Source of the DNA: an uncultured SAR86 cluster bacterium
GTDB lineage: Bacteria; Pseudomonadota; Gammaproteobacteria; Magnimaribacterales; Magnimaribacteraceae
Direction: 5' to 3'
DNA: 64,000 bases
NCBI GenBank assembly: GCA_902574355.1
Contig: CACGNN010000001.1
Span: forward strand, 124,001 to 188,000
The position numbers and the translations under genes are program-made. This document shows, piece by piece, positions 51,771 to 61,985 of the stretch. The notes under the pieces were generated by a model that was not told where the DNA came from, did no database searches, and saw only the letters and a list, made by a program, of their open reading frames with translations. Positions within the stretch are counted from its first letter, which is position 1. Each line of letters begins with the position of its first letter.

Positions 51771-52253
51771 ATGACAATACAAGTTGGAGATACATTACCC
51801 TCAATTAATTTAACAACTATGACCTCTGAAGGCCCTAAACCAGTTTCTTTGACAGAGCTTTCTGCAGGAAAAAAAGTTGTTTTATTTGCAGTTCCTGGAG
51901 CTTTCACTCCAACATGCAGTGTGCAACATTTGCCTGGATTTCTTGAAAAGAATAGCGATTTGAAAGATAAAGGTGCTGATATTGTTGCATGTATTTCTGT
52001 CAATGACCCTTTTGTAATGCACGCGTGGGGTGAAGACAGAAAAGTAGGAGACGATGTTTTGATGTTATCAGATGGAAATGGAGAATTTACCGCTGCGATA
52101 GGCCTTGAAATGGACGGGAGTGGATTTGGTCTGGGAACAAGATCCCAAAGATATGCAATGGTGATAGATGATGGAGTAGTCTCAATTTTAAACGTGGAAT
52201 CTGGTCCTGGTTTAGATGTTAGTTCAGCTGAAACGATACTAGAACAACTTTAA
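51771..52253 (+). CDS. Peroxiredoxin, Prx5/redoxin family
   Basis: FAVPGAFTPTCSVQHLPGFLE; FGLGTRSQRYAMVIDDGVV. Confidence 0.95.
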   Translation: MTIQVGDTLPSINLTTMTSEGPKPVSLTELSAGKKVVLFAVPGAFTPTCSVQHLPGFLEKNSDLKDKGADIVACISVNDPFVMHAWGEDRKVGDDVLMLSDGNGEFTAAIGLEMDGSGFGLGTRSQRYAMVIDDGVVSILNVESGPGLDVSSAETILEQL

Positions 52254-52255
52254 AG

Positions 52256-53494
52256 ATGACCAAGCCTATTTATGACATAGGACAAATCTGTGAGTTAGAT
52301 AAATGGGAGACTTTTATCAATGGTCAACCATTTGATATCTTCAAAAGACTACGTGAGGAAGCGCCAATATATTGGCACGAGGAAAGTCTAGATTTTGAAC
52401 CTGGTTTTTGGGCTCTCACTAAACACGAAGATATAGTAAGAGTTTCTAAGGATCCTATGACTTTTTCATCAGCAGTTGGCGGACACTTAATGACAATGGG
52501 TGATCCTGAGGTGGTAGATCCATCTGCCGTAGCTGCAATAATTGGGAATATGATAGGAATGGATCCTCCAGATCATCAAATTTACAGAAAGATGGTAGCT
52601 CCAAGCTTTACACCAAAAGCCATTAGAACACTTGAAGGTGATATGAGGCTAAAGATACGTGAGCTTCTTGAAAATGTTGAAGACAAGGGAGAATTTAATT
52701 TCGTCACTGAAATATCTGAACAATTACCTCTGTGGGTTCTTTGTGAAATGATGGGAATTCCGGAATCTGAGAGACCTAAAATAAGAGATCTAGTAAATAA
52801 TCTTACTGATGCTTCAATACAGCAAGATCCTAATAATGCTTTTCAGATATGGGTAAATTACATGGAACTTTTCAAGATGGGAAGGGACATGATTGAAGAA
52901 AGAAGGAAAAACCCGACAGATGATCTCATGAGCGTGGTTGCCAATACTAAGATTGAGGGAGGAGAACTTCCCTCAGAGTTATTAGACGGTTTCTTTCTAT
53001 TAATGGTTATTGCTGGAAATGAAACTACTAGGAATACACTTACTGGAGGTTTGATGGCATTAACTGATAATCCTGAAGAAAGAGAAAAGCTTTTGAAAGA
53101 TCCAGCTTTAATTTCAAATGCTACTGATGAAATGTTGAGATGGGTGACTTCTGTTATCTATTTCAGAAGAACTGCAACAAAAGATACGAACATTAGAGGT
53201 CAAGATATAAAAGCTGGAGATAAAGTAGTAATGTGGTACGGTTCAGCGAATAGAGATGAAGATATATTTAAAGATGGACATTTATTCAGAATAGATAGAG
53301 AGAATGCTAAAAAGCATCTTGCCTTCGGTGCAGGAGAACATCTTTGTTTAGGCAATAGATTAGGCCATATGCAGATAAGGATTTTATTTGAGGAGCTCCT
53401 AGATCGTTTTCCTAATATTCACTCAACATCTGATCCGGTAAGAATACCTTCTAATTTTTTAGCTGGAATTTCAGAACTAAAAGTTAGGATATAA
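52256..53494 (+). CDS. Cytochrome P450
   Basis: I-helix LMVIAGNETTRNTLTGG; ExxR region; heme motif FGAGEHLCLGNRLGHMQ. Confidence 0.97.
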   Translation: MTKPIYDIGQICELDKWETFINGQPFDIFKRLREEAPIYWHEESLDFEPGFWALTKHEDIVRVSKDPMTFSSAVGGHLMTMGDPEVVDPSAVAAIIGNMIGMDPPDHQIYRKMVAPSFTPKAIRTLEGDMRLKIRELLENVEDKGEFNFVTEISEQLPLWVLCEMMGIPESERPKIRDLVNNLTDASIQQDPNNAFQIWVNYMELFKMGRDMIEERRKNPTDDLMSVVANTKIEGGELPSELLDGFFLLMVIAGNETTRNTLTGGLMALTDNPEEREKLLKDPALISNATDEMLRWVTSVIYFRRTATKDTNIRGQDIKAGDKVVMWYGSANRDEDIFKDGHLFRIDRENAKKHLAFGAGEHLCLGNRLGHMQIRILFEELLDRFPNIHSTSDPVRIPSNFLAGISELKVRI

Positions 53495-53496
53495 AA

Positions 53497-54585
53497 ATGA
53501 TCTCTAAAGGGGACGATTTTCCAATTCATCAGTTACCTTCACCAATTGCCGAAGTTGGAACCGAAAGAAACTTCTATGATAGATATTTTTTCAATGGTTA
53601 TAGCGAAGATGGGAATATATTTTTTGGAGCAGCGTTTTGTGTCTATCCAAATCTTAATATAAAAGATGCTAGTTTCATTTTGGTGCTAGATGGCATTCAG
53701 CACAACTTCAGATATTCAGACGTATTGAACTACGAGAGAATGGAAATAGAGGTGGGTTCTTTTGAGATAGAAATATTAGAGCCACTCAAGAAATTAAAAA
53801 TAGTTATAGACGATAAAGACAAAGAAATATCAGCAAATTTAACTTTTGTAGGTAGATTTGAACCTATGGAAGAGCCAAGAATGACCATTAAGAATGGCCC
53901 TCGAATTTATATGGATTCAACCCGTATGACACAACACGGTAATTGGAGTGGCTTTATAAATTTCAAAAGCAGTAAAGTTGATTTGTCTAAAAAAAAATAT
54001 GTAGGTACCCGTGATAGATCCTGGGGCATAAGACCTGTTGGATCTCAAGATTCACAAATTGTGCCACCAATCAAATTACCCCAATTTTACTGGTTATGGG
54101 CTCCTGTAAATTTTATAGATCAATCTTCTCATCTGTATTTTGTTGATGATGAGGAGGGGTATGCTACAAATTGTCATTCTGTCCTTCAAAATAAGAGTGA
54201 GAGTTTAAAACTATATGAATTAAAAAAGGAAGTTGAATATAAAGGGGGAACAAGGAGGATCTCTAAAGCCCGATTCTCAGCTTTAAAAAAAGATGGCACT
54301 GAATTAACTTGGTCTTTAACTCCCAAATATCATATTTTCATGTGTGGATTAGGCTATATGCATCCCGAATGGGGTCATGGTCAGTTCCATGGAGAAAATC
54401 AATCACTTTATGATTTCTATGATTTAAGTGAAGATCCACATGATCCACCATTCCTTCATATTCAAGCTATTTGTGATGTAGAGTTGCAGGAAGGAAAATC
54501 ATCTCAGAAGGGAATAGGCGCATTAGAACAACTTCTTATAGGTCCTCATCTAACTAGTGGCTTTGAGAGTCTTTTAGATACCTAG
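53497..54585 (+). CDS. CrtC/AttH-like (lipocalin-type) protein of unknown function
   Basis: GTRDRSWGIRPVG motif typical of the hydroxyneurosporene-synthase/AttH-like fold; FYWLWAPVNF. Confidence 0.55.
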   Translation: MISKGDDFPIHQLPSPIAEVGTERNFYDRYFFNGYSEDGNIFFGAAFCVYPNLNIKDASFILVLDGIQHNFRYSDVLNYERMEIEVGSFEIEILEPLKKLKIVIDDKDKEISANLTFVGRFEPMEEPRMTIKNGPRIYMDSTRMTQHGNWSGFINFKSSKVDLSKKKYVGTRDRSWGIRPVGSQDSQIVPPIKLPQFYWLWAPVNFIDQSSHLYFVDDEEGYATNCHSVLQNKSESLKLYELKKEVEYKGGTRRISKARFSALKKDGTELTWSLTPKYHIFMCGLGYMHPEWGHGQFHGENQSLYDFYDLSEDPHDPPFLHIQAICDVELQEGKSSQKGIGALEQLLIGPHLTSGFESLLDT

Positions 54586-54589
54586 GTAC

Positions 54590-55594
54590 ATGTCTGAAGA
54601 ACTCTCTAAATCTTTCATCTCTTATTATTCCAACCTATCTAATAAGGAATTTTCTTTAATAAGTTTTGAAAGAATTTTTGGAGGAGCAAGTCGAGAAACC
54701 TACAAGATTAGACTCAAAGATAGTTTGGGTAGTGAAGAGCGATTAATTTTAAGACTTTCTCAAGAAAGCTCTCTTATAGAAACGGAACAAAGAATAGAAT
54801 ATTTAGCTTATTCCGCTTTTCAAAAATCCGATGTTCCAGTACCAATCTTGATTGACATGTCAGAAGATGATTCCACTTTCAATGCTCCATTCATGTTGAT
54901 GAGAGAGTTGAATGGCAAAGCTGCAAATCCTTTTACACCAAATGGCTACTCTCCTTACGAACAAGATATAGGCATTCAATTCTGGTCAATTCTTGGTGAA
55001 ATAGCTAAAAGGAAAATAGATAACGAAATTTTTAAAACTTTCGCTCAAGATTTGGAAAAACCTTTTTGGAAAACTGAATTAGATAAATGGGTAAAAGTGA
55101 TAGAAGAAGATTCAATAGGAGTAGAACCAATATTAGATGCTGGTATAAGATATTTATATAAGTACCCTCCTAAAGAATCTAAAAATATATGCATGGTTCA
55201 TGGAGATTATAGAAGCGGTAATTTTCTTTATTTTAAGAATAAAATAACGGGGATTCTTGACTGGGAAATGGCACATTTAGGTGATCCCTTAGAAGACCTA
55301 GGTTGGGCATTATCTCCAATTTGGAGCTGGCAAGATAGAGACCGTCCAGCATATTTGATACCTAGAGATGAGGCCATAGAGGTTTGGGAGAATTCCAGCA
55401 ATAGCAAAGTTGATAAAAAAGATCTGGAGTGGTGGGAACTTTTCGCAGCCATCAAAGGCATGGCTATCTGGATCTCAGCTGGAAATGAGTTTAAATCTGG
55501 AAAAAATATTGATCCTATAAATTTATTTTCAGCTTGGATACCTGGCGATATCCATTTAGAAGTAATTTTGAATACGTTGGAAAGTAAAATATGA
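54590..55594 (+). CDS. APH-fold phosphotransferase family protein (ACAD10/11 kinase-domain-like)
   Basis: IFGGASRETYKIRL, MVHGDYRSGNFLYFKNKITGILDWEMAHLGDPLEDLGWAL. Confidence 0.88.
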   Translation: MSEELSKSFISYYSNLSNKEFSLISFERIFGGASRETYKIRLKDSLGSEERLILRLSQESSLIETEQRIEYLAYSAFQKSDVPVPILIDMSEDDSTFNAPFMLMRELNGKAANPFTPNGYSPYEQDIGIQFWSILGEIAKRKIDNEIFKTFAQDLEKPFWKTELDKWVKVIEEDSIGVEPILDAGIRYLYKYPPKESKNICMVHGDYRSGNFLYFKNKITGILDWEMAHLGDPLEDLGWALSPIWSWQDRDRPAYLIPRDEAIEVWENSSNSKVDKKDLEWWELFAAIKGMAIWISAGNEFKSGKNIDPINLFSAWIPGDIHLEVILNTLESKI

Positions 55595-56034
55595 AACCAG
55601 ATCTTAATATAGCTCTTTTAAATGCAGCTCAAGAAATAATTAGTAGATTTAGCCCACTAATTGAAGATGAATATGAGAGATCTCGTTTGAGTTCTTGGGG
55701 CGCTCTGATCTTAATATCCGCTATGAAACTTGATGAAGCTGGTGATTCTTTAGATAAAGAAAATCGAGATATTATTGAATGGTTATTATCAAATTCAAGA
55801 ATTAAAGAAAATGAATTGGAAGCACTGAAATCAGCTAACTCAGATGATAACAATATAAGTTTTCTTGATAAAAATAATCAGAAACTAAGACGAATATTAA
55901 CTGATGAAGTAGAGTCTTTAGAGAGTAATGGGCAGAGAGATAAAGTTTTAAGTGCTTACAAACTATTTAGGTCTATGCATCAAAGAAGGAAAGTAAGTGA
56001 TCTGGTAGGTTTACTGCAGCAGAACACTGATTAA
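55591..56034 (+). CDS. DUF6285-like protein
   Basis: 147-aa ORF overlapping the phosphotransferase by 4 nt, in the context where DUF6285 usually occurs. Confidence 0.55.
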   Translation: MKPDLNIALLNAAQEIISRFSPLIEDEYERSRLSSWGALILISAMKLDEAGDSLDKENRDIIEWLLSNSRIKENELEALKSANSDDNNISFLDKNNQKLRRILTDEVESLESNGQRDKVLSAYKLFRSMHQRRKVSDLVGLLQQNTD

Positions 56035-56150
56035 CTTGTCCATTGCACAAAAGATATGAACCCATAAGCGCCAATTATCATTGGTGCTAAGTAAAGAGTC
56101 GGTAGTATCACCTCAGATACCTTTCTTGCAGTTTTTTCTATTTTTTTCAT
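56031..56150 (-). CDS. Unlisted small single-TM protein, 39 aa
   Basis: MKKIEKTARKVSEVILPTLYLAPMIIGAYGFISFVQWTS*, basic N-terminus then hydrophobic stretch; below the ORF-track length cutoff. Confidence 0.5.
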   Translation of the reverse strand: MKKIEKTARKVSEVILPTLYLAPMIIGAYGFISFVQWTS

Positions 56151-56208
56151 TCGTTACAATTAATTAAAAATACATCTTATCATTTATAATGATATATGTA
56201 TATAAGTA

Positions 56209-56241
56209 TTGTGAATATATTGTGAAAAACCTGTGAAATGC
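56209..56241. repeat. Three direct (T/C)TGTGAA repeats at 11-bp period
   Basis: TTGTGAATATA / TTGTGAAAAAC / CTGTGAAATGC starting at 56209, 56220, 56231. Confidence 0.6.
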
Positions 56242-56247
56242 CTATTT

Positions 56248-57231
56248 TTAAGAATGTTCAATAGAAAATTCAACTATACCAATCCCGTTTTCTCCCCTTA
56301 ATGAGTAAAGAAGATAATTTTTATCATCTTCAAAAAAAATTGCTGGATCTCTAAGCTGATTAACCGGTATATTGATTGCACTTTCAACAGATTCATAATT
56401 TGGTAAAAAAGCACCCTCCCAATCCTTTTCAGGCTTTAGAACCTCAATAGGTTTTGAAGCATTCCACTTATTTGATGGTAATGAAAGGTCAACTATTGAA
56501 AGAAGTATACGTTCTGGCTTGTCTCCTTTTCTGGTGTGAAATACAAGTAATTGATCTTCATAAACCATCACAGCGCTGTGCCTTGTATCTTCTTCCATGA
56601 CTTGATTAATAATAGTGAAATCCTCAATATCTCCATTATTTTTATATATAAAACCAGGCATAGATATTGCGTAATCATCAGCTTTATAGGTAAATTTCCT
56701 AAAATAAGGCCATCCTACTATTTTCTTTTTAGCTTTAAAATTTATACCATCACAGGATGTAGCTACTCTCGTCTTTTGAAGACCAAATTCGTCTAGACCG
56801 TGAAAATATAGAACTATTCTTTGATTGACTTCATCAACATGTGCATCTGGTGAAGCAATATGGGGAATGGTCAAATCATCAATTTTTTTGGGTATATGTT
56901 TGATATGATCAACATGAGCATCTCTTTCTCTCAACTCATTTATGTTGAAATCATCAGGCATTGAAGGTTTCTCATTCAAAAAATAGGAATTTTCAAGTTT
57001 TAAAGTACCACCGCTCAGAATTTTCCATTGACCTTCCAGCTTATCCGAATATGCAAGTTTTATCCTATCTCCTTTATGATCTGCAAAGTACAAATAGTAT
57101 TTTCCTAATGAGTCTTCAATCCAATCAGGTACTTTTATCAAGGAAGGACCATTTATATTAGAGCCGATCTCCTGCTCAAGAAATGGAGGTATTATTGGTT
57201 GATCAACAAAACGAGTAATTTTTATTTTCAC
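56248..57231 (-). CDS. Glycosidase-like five-bladed beta-propeller protein (GH43/GH32-type fold)
   Basis: KYYLYFADHKGDRIKLAYSDKLEGQWK, HIASPDAHVDEVNQRIVLYFHG, LRDPAIFFEDDKNYLLYSLRGE. Confidence 0.6.
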   Translation of the reverse strand: MKIKITRFVDQPIIPPFLEQEIGSNINGPSLIKVPDWIEDSLGKYYLYFADHKGDRIKLAYSDKLEGQWKILSGGTLKLENSYFLNEKPSMPDDFNINELRERDAHVDHIKHIPKKIDDLTIPHIASPDAHVDEVNQRIVLYFHGLDEFGLQKTRVATSCDGINFKAKKKIVGWPYFRKFTYKADDYAISMPGFIYKNNGDIEDFTIINQVMEEDTRHSAVMVYEDQLLVFHTRKGDKPERILLSIVDLSLPSNKWNASKPIEVLKPEKDWEGAFLPNYESVESAINIPVNQLRDPAIFFEDDKNYLLYSLRGENGIGIVEFSIEHS

Positions 57232-57362
57232 ATTATTCTTTATCAGTGAAGCTTAATAATAATCCTATGATTGATAGTAATAAATAATTCTTCATCTCTA
57301 AATAATATTTAATTTCTAGTCACTCAGTTTGCTACCCAGAGGTTATAATATGCCAAAACCAA

Positions 57363-59249
57363 ATGGCAAGAGAATATACTGCAAAGTCAATTGAAGTCCT
57401 TTCGGGACTTGATCCTGTCAAAAAAAGGCCGGGCATGTACACCGAGACATCTCGTCCAAATCACCTAGCTCTTGAAGTAATAGATAATAGTATTGATGAA
57501 GCTCTTGGAGGTTTTGCATCTAAGATTAGTGTTTGTTTGTTTAAAGATGGATCTTTGAGTGTAGAGGATGATGGCAGAGGCATGCCTGTTGATATTCATC
57601 CCGATGAGGGGATACCTGCGGTTGAATTGATATTTACTAGATTACATGCTGGAGCAAAGTTTTCTAATGAAGATTATAAATTTTCAGGAGGTCTTCATGG
57701 AGTTGGTGTCTCTGTTGTTAATGCTCTGTCTCTCCATCTTGAAGCAGAGATAAAAAGAGATGGAAAAAAGTATTCAATAAGATTTGAAGATAGTGAAAAG
57801 AAGATAGATCTTAGAACTATCGATAGCGTTGGGCAAAAGAATACTGGCACTAAGGTGACTTTTTTAGCTGACCCACAGTATTTTGATAATGCGAAAATAT
57901 CTGTATCTCAACTAACTGCTGCCTTAAAAGCTAAAGCAGTTCTATCACCAGGTTTAAAAATTTCCTTTTCTGATGAAAATACTGGAAATTCAGAAAGTTG
58001 GTGTTTTGTAGATGGGCTCGCCTCTTATCTATCTGCTTCAAATCAAGGAGGGGAAGTAGTTCCTTCAGATCCCTTTGAAGGTGAGTATCTTTCAGATGAC
58101 GGAGGTCTTACATGGGCACTTCAATGGGTACAAGGAATAGCTGATCCTATATCTGAGAGTTATGTAAACTTAATTCCTACTTCTCAGGGAGGTACGCATG
58201 TTAATGGTACAAGATCAGGACTTACTGAAGCTCTAAAAGAGTTTTGTGATTTTAGGAGTTTAATTCCCAGAGGTGTTAAATTAACAGCTGACGACATTTG
58301 GCTAAACTGCAGCTCTATAATCTCGGCAAAAGTAAAAGACCCTCAATTTACTGGTCAGACTAAGGAAAGATTATCATCTAAGGAATTCTCAAATATTTCT
58401 TCACAAATCATAAAAGACTCTTTCAGCCTTTGGCTCAATCAACATACAGAAGAAGGTGAAACTATTGCTGAAATATGTATTGCTAATGCCCAGGCCAGAC
58501 AAAAGAGCAACAAGAAAGTTGATAGAAAAAAAATAGTATCAGGACCCGCTTTACCAGGAAAATTAACAGACTGTACTAGTGACGATCCAGAACAAGGAGA
58601 ATTATTCTTAGTGGAGGGGGAGTCAGCTGGCGGATCTGCCAAAAGGGCAAGAGATAGAAACTTCCAAGCTATTCTTCCACTCAAAGGAAAAATTATGAAT
58701 ACTTGGGAAGTAGATGTTAGTGAAGTATTAGCTTCTCAAGAGGTAAATAACATTGCAATAGCTCTTGGCGTTGAACCTGGAAGCAATAATTTAGACGGAC
58801 TCAGATATGGCAAAGTTTGCATTTTAGCTGATGCAGATTCAGATGGGCTTCATATTGCCACCTTATTATGTGCTCTTTTCTTGAAACATTTCCGACCTCT
58901 AGTGGAAGCAGGAAGAGTTTATGTTTCGATGCCACCTCTCTATAGAATTGATCAAGGGAAAGATGTTTATTACGCTTTGGATGATCCAGAAAAAGATAAA
59001 TTGGTGGATGAATTACGGAAGAAAAATAAAAGAACAAAAATAGAAGTTCAAAGATTTAAAGGTCTAGGAGAAATGAATGCTTCCCAACTGAGAGAGACTA
59101 CTATGTTGCCTGGAGCTAGAAGACTGGTTCAACTTACAGTTAAAAATGGAGATAAATCATCTCAAATGGTTGATATGTTGCTGTCAAAAAAGAGGTCTCA
59201 AGATAGAAAAGAATGGCTTGAAGATAAGGGAAACTTAGCTAATGTCTGA
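57363..59249 (+). CDS. parE: DNA topoisomerase IV subunit B
   Basis: [43 protein letters not shown], ATPase [42 protein letters not shown]; next gene parC. Confidence 0.97.
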   Translation: MAREYTAKSIEVLSGLDPVKKRPGMYTETSRPNHLALEVIDNSIDEALGGFASKISVCLFKDGSLSVEDDGRGMPVDIHPDEGIPAVELIFTRLHAGAKFSNEDYKFSGGLHGVGVSVVNALSLHLEAEIKRDGKKYSIRFEDSEKKIDLRTIDSVGQKNTGTKVTFLADPQYFDNAKISVSQLTAALKAKAVLSPGLKISFSDENTGNSESWCFVDGLASYLSASNQGGEVVPSDPFEGEYLSDDGGLTWALQWVQGIADPISESYVNLIPTSQGGTHVNGTRSGLTEALKEFCDFRSLIPRGVKLTADDIWLNCSSIISAKVKDPQFTGQTKERLSSKEFSNISSQIIKDSFSLWLNQHTEEGETIAEICIANAQARQKSNKKVDRKKIVSGPALPGKLTDCTSDDPEQGELFLVEGESAGGSAKRARDRNFQAILPLKGKIMNTWEVDVSEVLASQEVNNIAIALGVEPGSNNLDGLRYGKVCILADADSDGLHIATLLCALFLKHFRPLVEAGRVYVSMPPLYRIDQGKDVYYALDDPEKDKLVDELRKKNKRTKIEVQRFKGLGEMNASQLRETTMLPGARRLVQLTVKNGDKSSQMVDMLLSKKRSQDRKEWLEDKGNLANV

Positions 59250-61488
59250 AAAACTTGAACAGCAATCTTTAAGTCTTTTTAGCGAAAAGGCATACCTTGA
59301 TTACTCAATGTACGTAATCCTTGATCGAGCTTTACCCCATATAGGTGACGGACTTAAACCGGTACAAAGGAGAATTATCTATGCCATGTCTGAATTAGGG
59401 CTAAGTTCAGCAGCTAAATATAAAAAGAGTGCCAGGACGGTAGGAGATGTAATAGGTAAATTTCATCCTCATGGTGATACAGCCGCTTACGAAGCAATGG
59501 TCCTTCTATCTCAATCTTTCTCAACCAGATATCCTCTTATTGATGGTCAAGGTAATTGGGGCTCCATAGATGATCCAAAATCTTTTGCTGCAATGAGATA
59601 TACAGAGTGCCGTCTCTCGCCATATGCAAAAAGTCTTTTAGAAGAGCTTGGGCAAGGTACTGTAGATTGGGATAGTAATTTCGATGGAACACTTCTAGAA
59701 CCCACTGTATTGCCAGCGAGGTTACCAAATCTATTATTGAATGGTGCTACGGGCATAGCTGTCGGAATGGCCACTGACATACCTCCTCATAACCTAAATG
59801 AAGTTGTAAACGCATGTATTAAAATCCTAGATGAACCTAAAGTTACTGTTGAAGAGCTATATAAAATTATTCCAGGACCTGATTTCCCGACTCAAGCCGA
59901 GATAATTTCATCTGAAGAAGATCTCAAGGAAATTTATCAATCAGGTAGAGGATCAGTAAGAATGAGATCTACTTATAATATTGAAAATGGTGAAATTGTC
60001 ATCACTGCCTTACCTCATCAAACATCAAGTTCCAAGATATTGGAACAAATAGCACTTCAAATGGACGCAAAGAAGCTTCCCATGATAGTAGATTTAAGAG
60101 ATGAGAGCGATGAAGAGAACCCTACGAGATTAGTATTAGTTCCAAAATCTAACAGAGTTGATAAAGATGCAGTTATGAACCATTTATTTGCCACGACAGA
60201 TCTTCAAAAGAACTACAGGGTAAATATGAATCTCATTGGCCTTAATGGTAAACCTCAGACTAGAGATATTAAGCTCGTTCTAAAAGAATGGCTGACATTT
60301 AGATCTCAAACAGTAACGAGACGACTGCAGTTTAGGCTGGACTGGGTTTTAGATAGACTTCATATACTGGAAGGTCTTCTAGTTATTTATCTAAATATCG
60401 ATGAGGTTATTAATATCATCAGAAATGAAGATGACCCCAAGAAAGTATTACAGAAAAAATTTAAATTAAGCGTAGTTCAAGTTGATGCTATTTTAGAGAT
60501 AAGGCTAAGACAATTAGCGAAGCTTGAAGAAATAAAAATAAAAGAAGAACAAGGTAATCTTGACTCTGAGAGGAAAGATTTAGAAAAGTTATTAGGTTCC
60601 AAAAATCGCCTCAAAACTCTTATAAAAAAAGAGTTGAAAGCTGATGCAGAGATTTATGGAGATCAAAGGAATAGTCCTATAGTCACAAGAGAAGAAGCTT
60701 CTGCTTTTGATGAAACAGAATTAATTTCGTCTGATCCAGTTACGGTTGTTTTATCAGAAAGAGGGTGGATAAGGGCTGCAAAAGGACATGATATTGACCC
60801 AGAATCATTGAATTATAGGGAAGGGGATAGTTATTTTTCATCAGCTTTATCAAGAAACAATCAGAATGCTGTATTCTTTGATTCAAAAGGCAAAGCATAC
60901 ACTTTACCTTGTCATTCACTTCCATCTGCAAGAGGACAAGGGGAGCCCCTTTCAGGAAGATTAAATGCAGAATCTGGTGAAACTTTCATGGGAGTAATTT
61001 CTGGAACAACCGAAGAAAAGATTGTCTTAGCAACCTCGTCAGGATATGGATTCTTAGCAAATCTCGGAGACTTGCAAACCAAAAATAAATCAGGAAAAGC
61101 TGCAATAAGGGTTCAAGAGAATGCAAAAGTTTTGATTCCCAAACTAATCGAAGATGAAAAAGATGTTCTAGCTGCCATATCAAATCAAGGTCGTATGTTA
61201 GTCTTTCCTCATTCTGAATTACCTCAATTAGCCAGAGGTAAAGGTAATAAAATTATTGGAATTCCAAAAGCAAACTTTGAATCTGGTGAAGAATTTTTAC
61301 AAGAGTTGGCTGTAATAAGTGAAGGCAGAGAGTTAAAGTTGATAAGTGGAAAAAGACATTTCACAATTAAGTTTAAGGATTTAGAAAATTTTTATGGCAA
61401 CAGAGGACGAAGAGGAAACTTCTTACCAAAAGGCTTTAGAAAAGTCGATAAAGTTGAGGTAGTCACTCCAGAGAACTTACAGTCTTAA
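59242..61488 (+). CDS. parC: DNA topoisomerase IV subunit A
   Basis: [64 protein letters not shown]. Confidence 0.97.
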   Translation: MSEKLEQQSLSLFSEKAYLDYSMYVILDRALPHIGDGLKPVQRRIIYAMSELGLSSAAKYKKSARTVGDVIGKFHPHGDTAAYEAMVLLSQSFSTRYPLIDGQGNWGSIDDPKSFAAMRYTECRLSPYAKSLLEELGQGTVDWDSNFDGTLLEPTVLPARLPNLLLNGATGIAVGMATDIPPHNLNEVVNACIKILDEPKVTVEELYKIIPGPDFPTQAEIISSEEDLKEIYQSGRGSVRMRSTYNIENGEIVITALPHQTSSSKILEQIALQMDAKKLPMIVDLRDESDEENPTRLVLVPKSNRVDKDAVMNHLFATTDLQKNYRVNMNLIGLNGKPQTRDIKLVLKEWLTFRSQTVTRRLQFRLDWVLDRLHILEGLLVIYLNIDEVINIIRNEDDPKKVLQKKFKLSVVQVDAILEIRLRQLAKLEEIKIKEEQGNLDSERKDLEKLLGSKNRLKTLIKKELKADAEIYGDQRNSPIVTREEASAFDETELISSDPVTVVLSERGWIRAAKGHDIDPESLNYREGDSYFSSALSRNNQNAVFFDSKGKAYTLPCHSLPSARGQGEPLSGRLNAESGETFMGVISGTTEEKIVLATSSGYGFLANLGDLQTKNKSGKAAIRVQENAKVLIPKLIEDEKDVLAAISNQGRMLVFPHSELPQLARGKGNKIIGIPKANFESGEEFLQELAVISEGRELKLISGKRHFTIKFKDLENFYGNRGRRGNFLPKGFRKVDKVEVVTPENLQS

Positions 61489-61511
61489 TTTTAAGGACAA
61501 TATACTTTTAA

Positions 61512-61985
61512 TTGGAGAAATTAATGAAAGAAAAATTTCCATCTTTAGGTAATGAGGTAACTATAACCGAAGAAATGTGTGATCTTAACGGTCATATGAA
61601 TGTAATCTATTATGCTCAAATTTTTGAAGATGAGTTTCCTTTTTATTCTAATTTAGGGTTTAACTCCGATTACTTTAAGGAAGGTTATTCATTCTTTACT
61701 CTTGAAATGAATATAAGATATTTGAAAGAGATGAAAAAAGGCGAAATTGCTTTGCCTTGTTTTAGATACTTTGCGATCAAACCAAAATTAATCCATTACG
61801 GAGGGGTTATTCTTAATGAGTCCGGTGAAGTTTCTGCAATAACAGAAAATATTTTGGTCAATGTTGATATGAGTACACGAAGATCCTGTGAGATGAAAGA
61901 TGAAATGATTCAGCATCTTAATGGAATGCTGGATGAACACTCGGCTACAGGAGATGTAGACTTTGAGTTAAGACTAAAGATTTAA
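61512..61985 (+). CDS. Hotdog-fold acyl-CoA thioesterase-like protein
   Basis: CDLNGHMNVIYYAQIFEDEFP..., FFTLEMNIRYLKEMKKG. Confidence 0.75.
   Translation: MEKLMKEKFPSLGNEVTITEEMCDLNGHMNVIYYAQIFEDEFPFYSNLGFNSDYFKEGYSFFTLEMNIRYLKEMKKGEIALPCFRYFAIKPKLIHYGGVILNESGEVSAITENILVNVDMSTRRSCEMKDEMIQHLNGMLDEHSATGDVDFELRLKI

Noticed and set aside
57363-59249. GyrB rather than ParE
   Set aside because: Adjacent overlapping parC, about 630-aa length and ParE-type N-terminus favour topoisomerase IV.
59479-59502. Thr at the ParC Ser80-equivalent ([10 protein letters not shown]) as a quinolone-resistance change
   Set aside because: Thr is a normal residue at this site in many type II topoisomerases; no evidence of acquired resistance.
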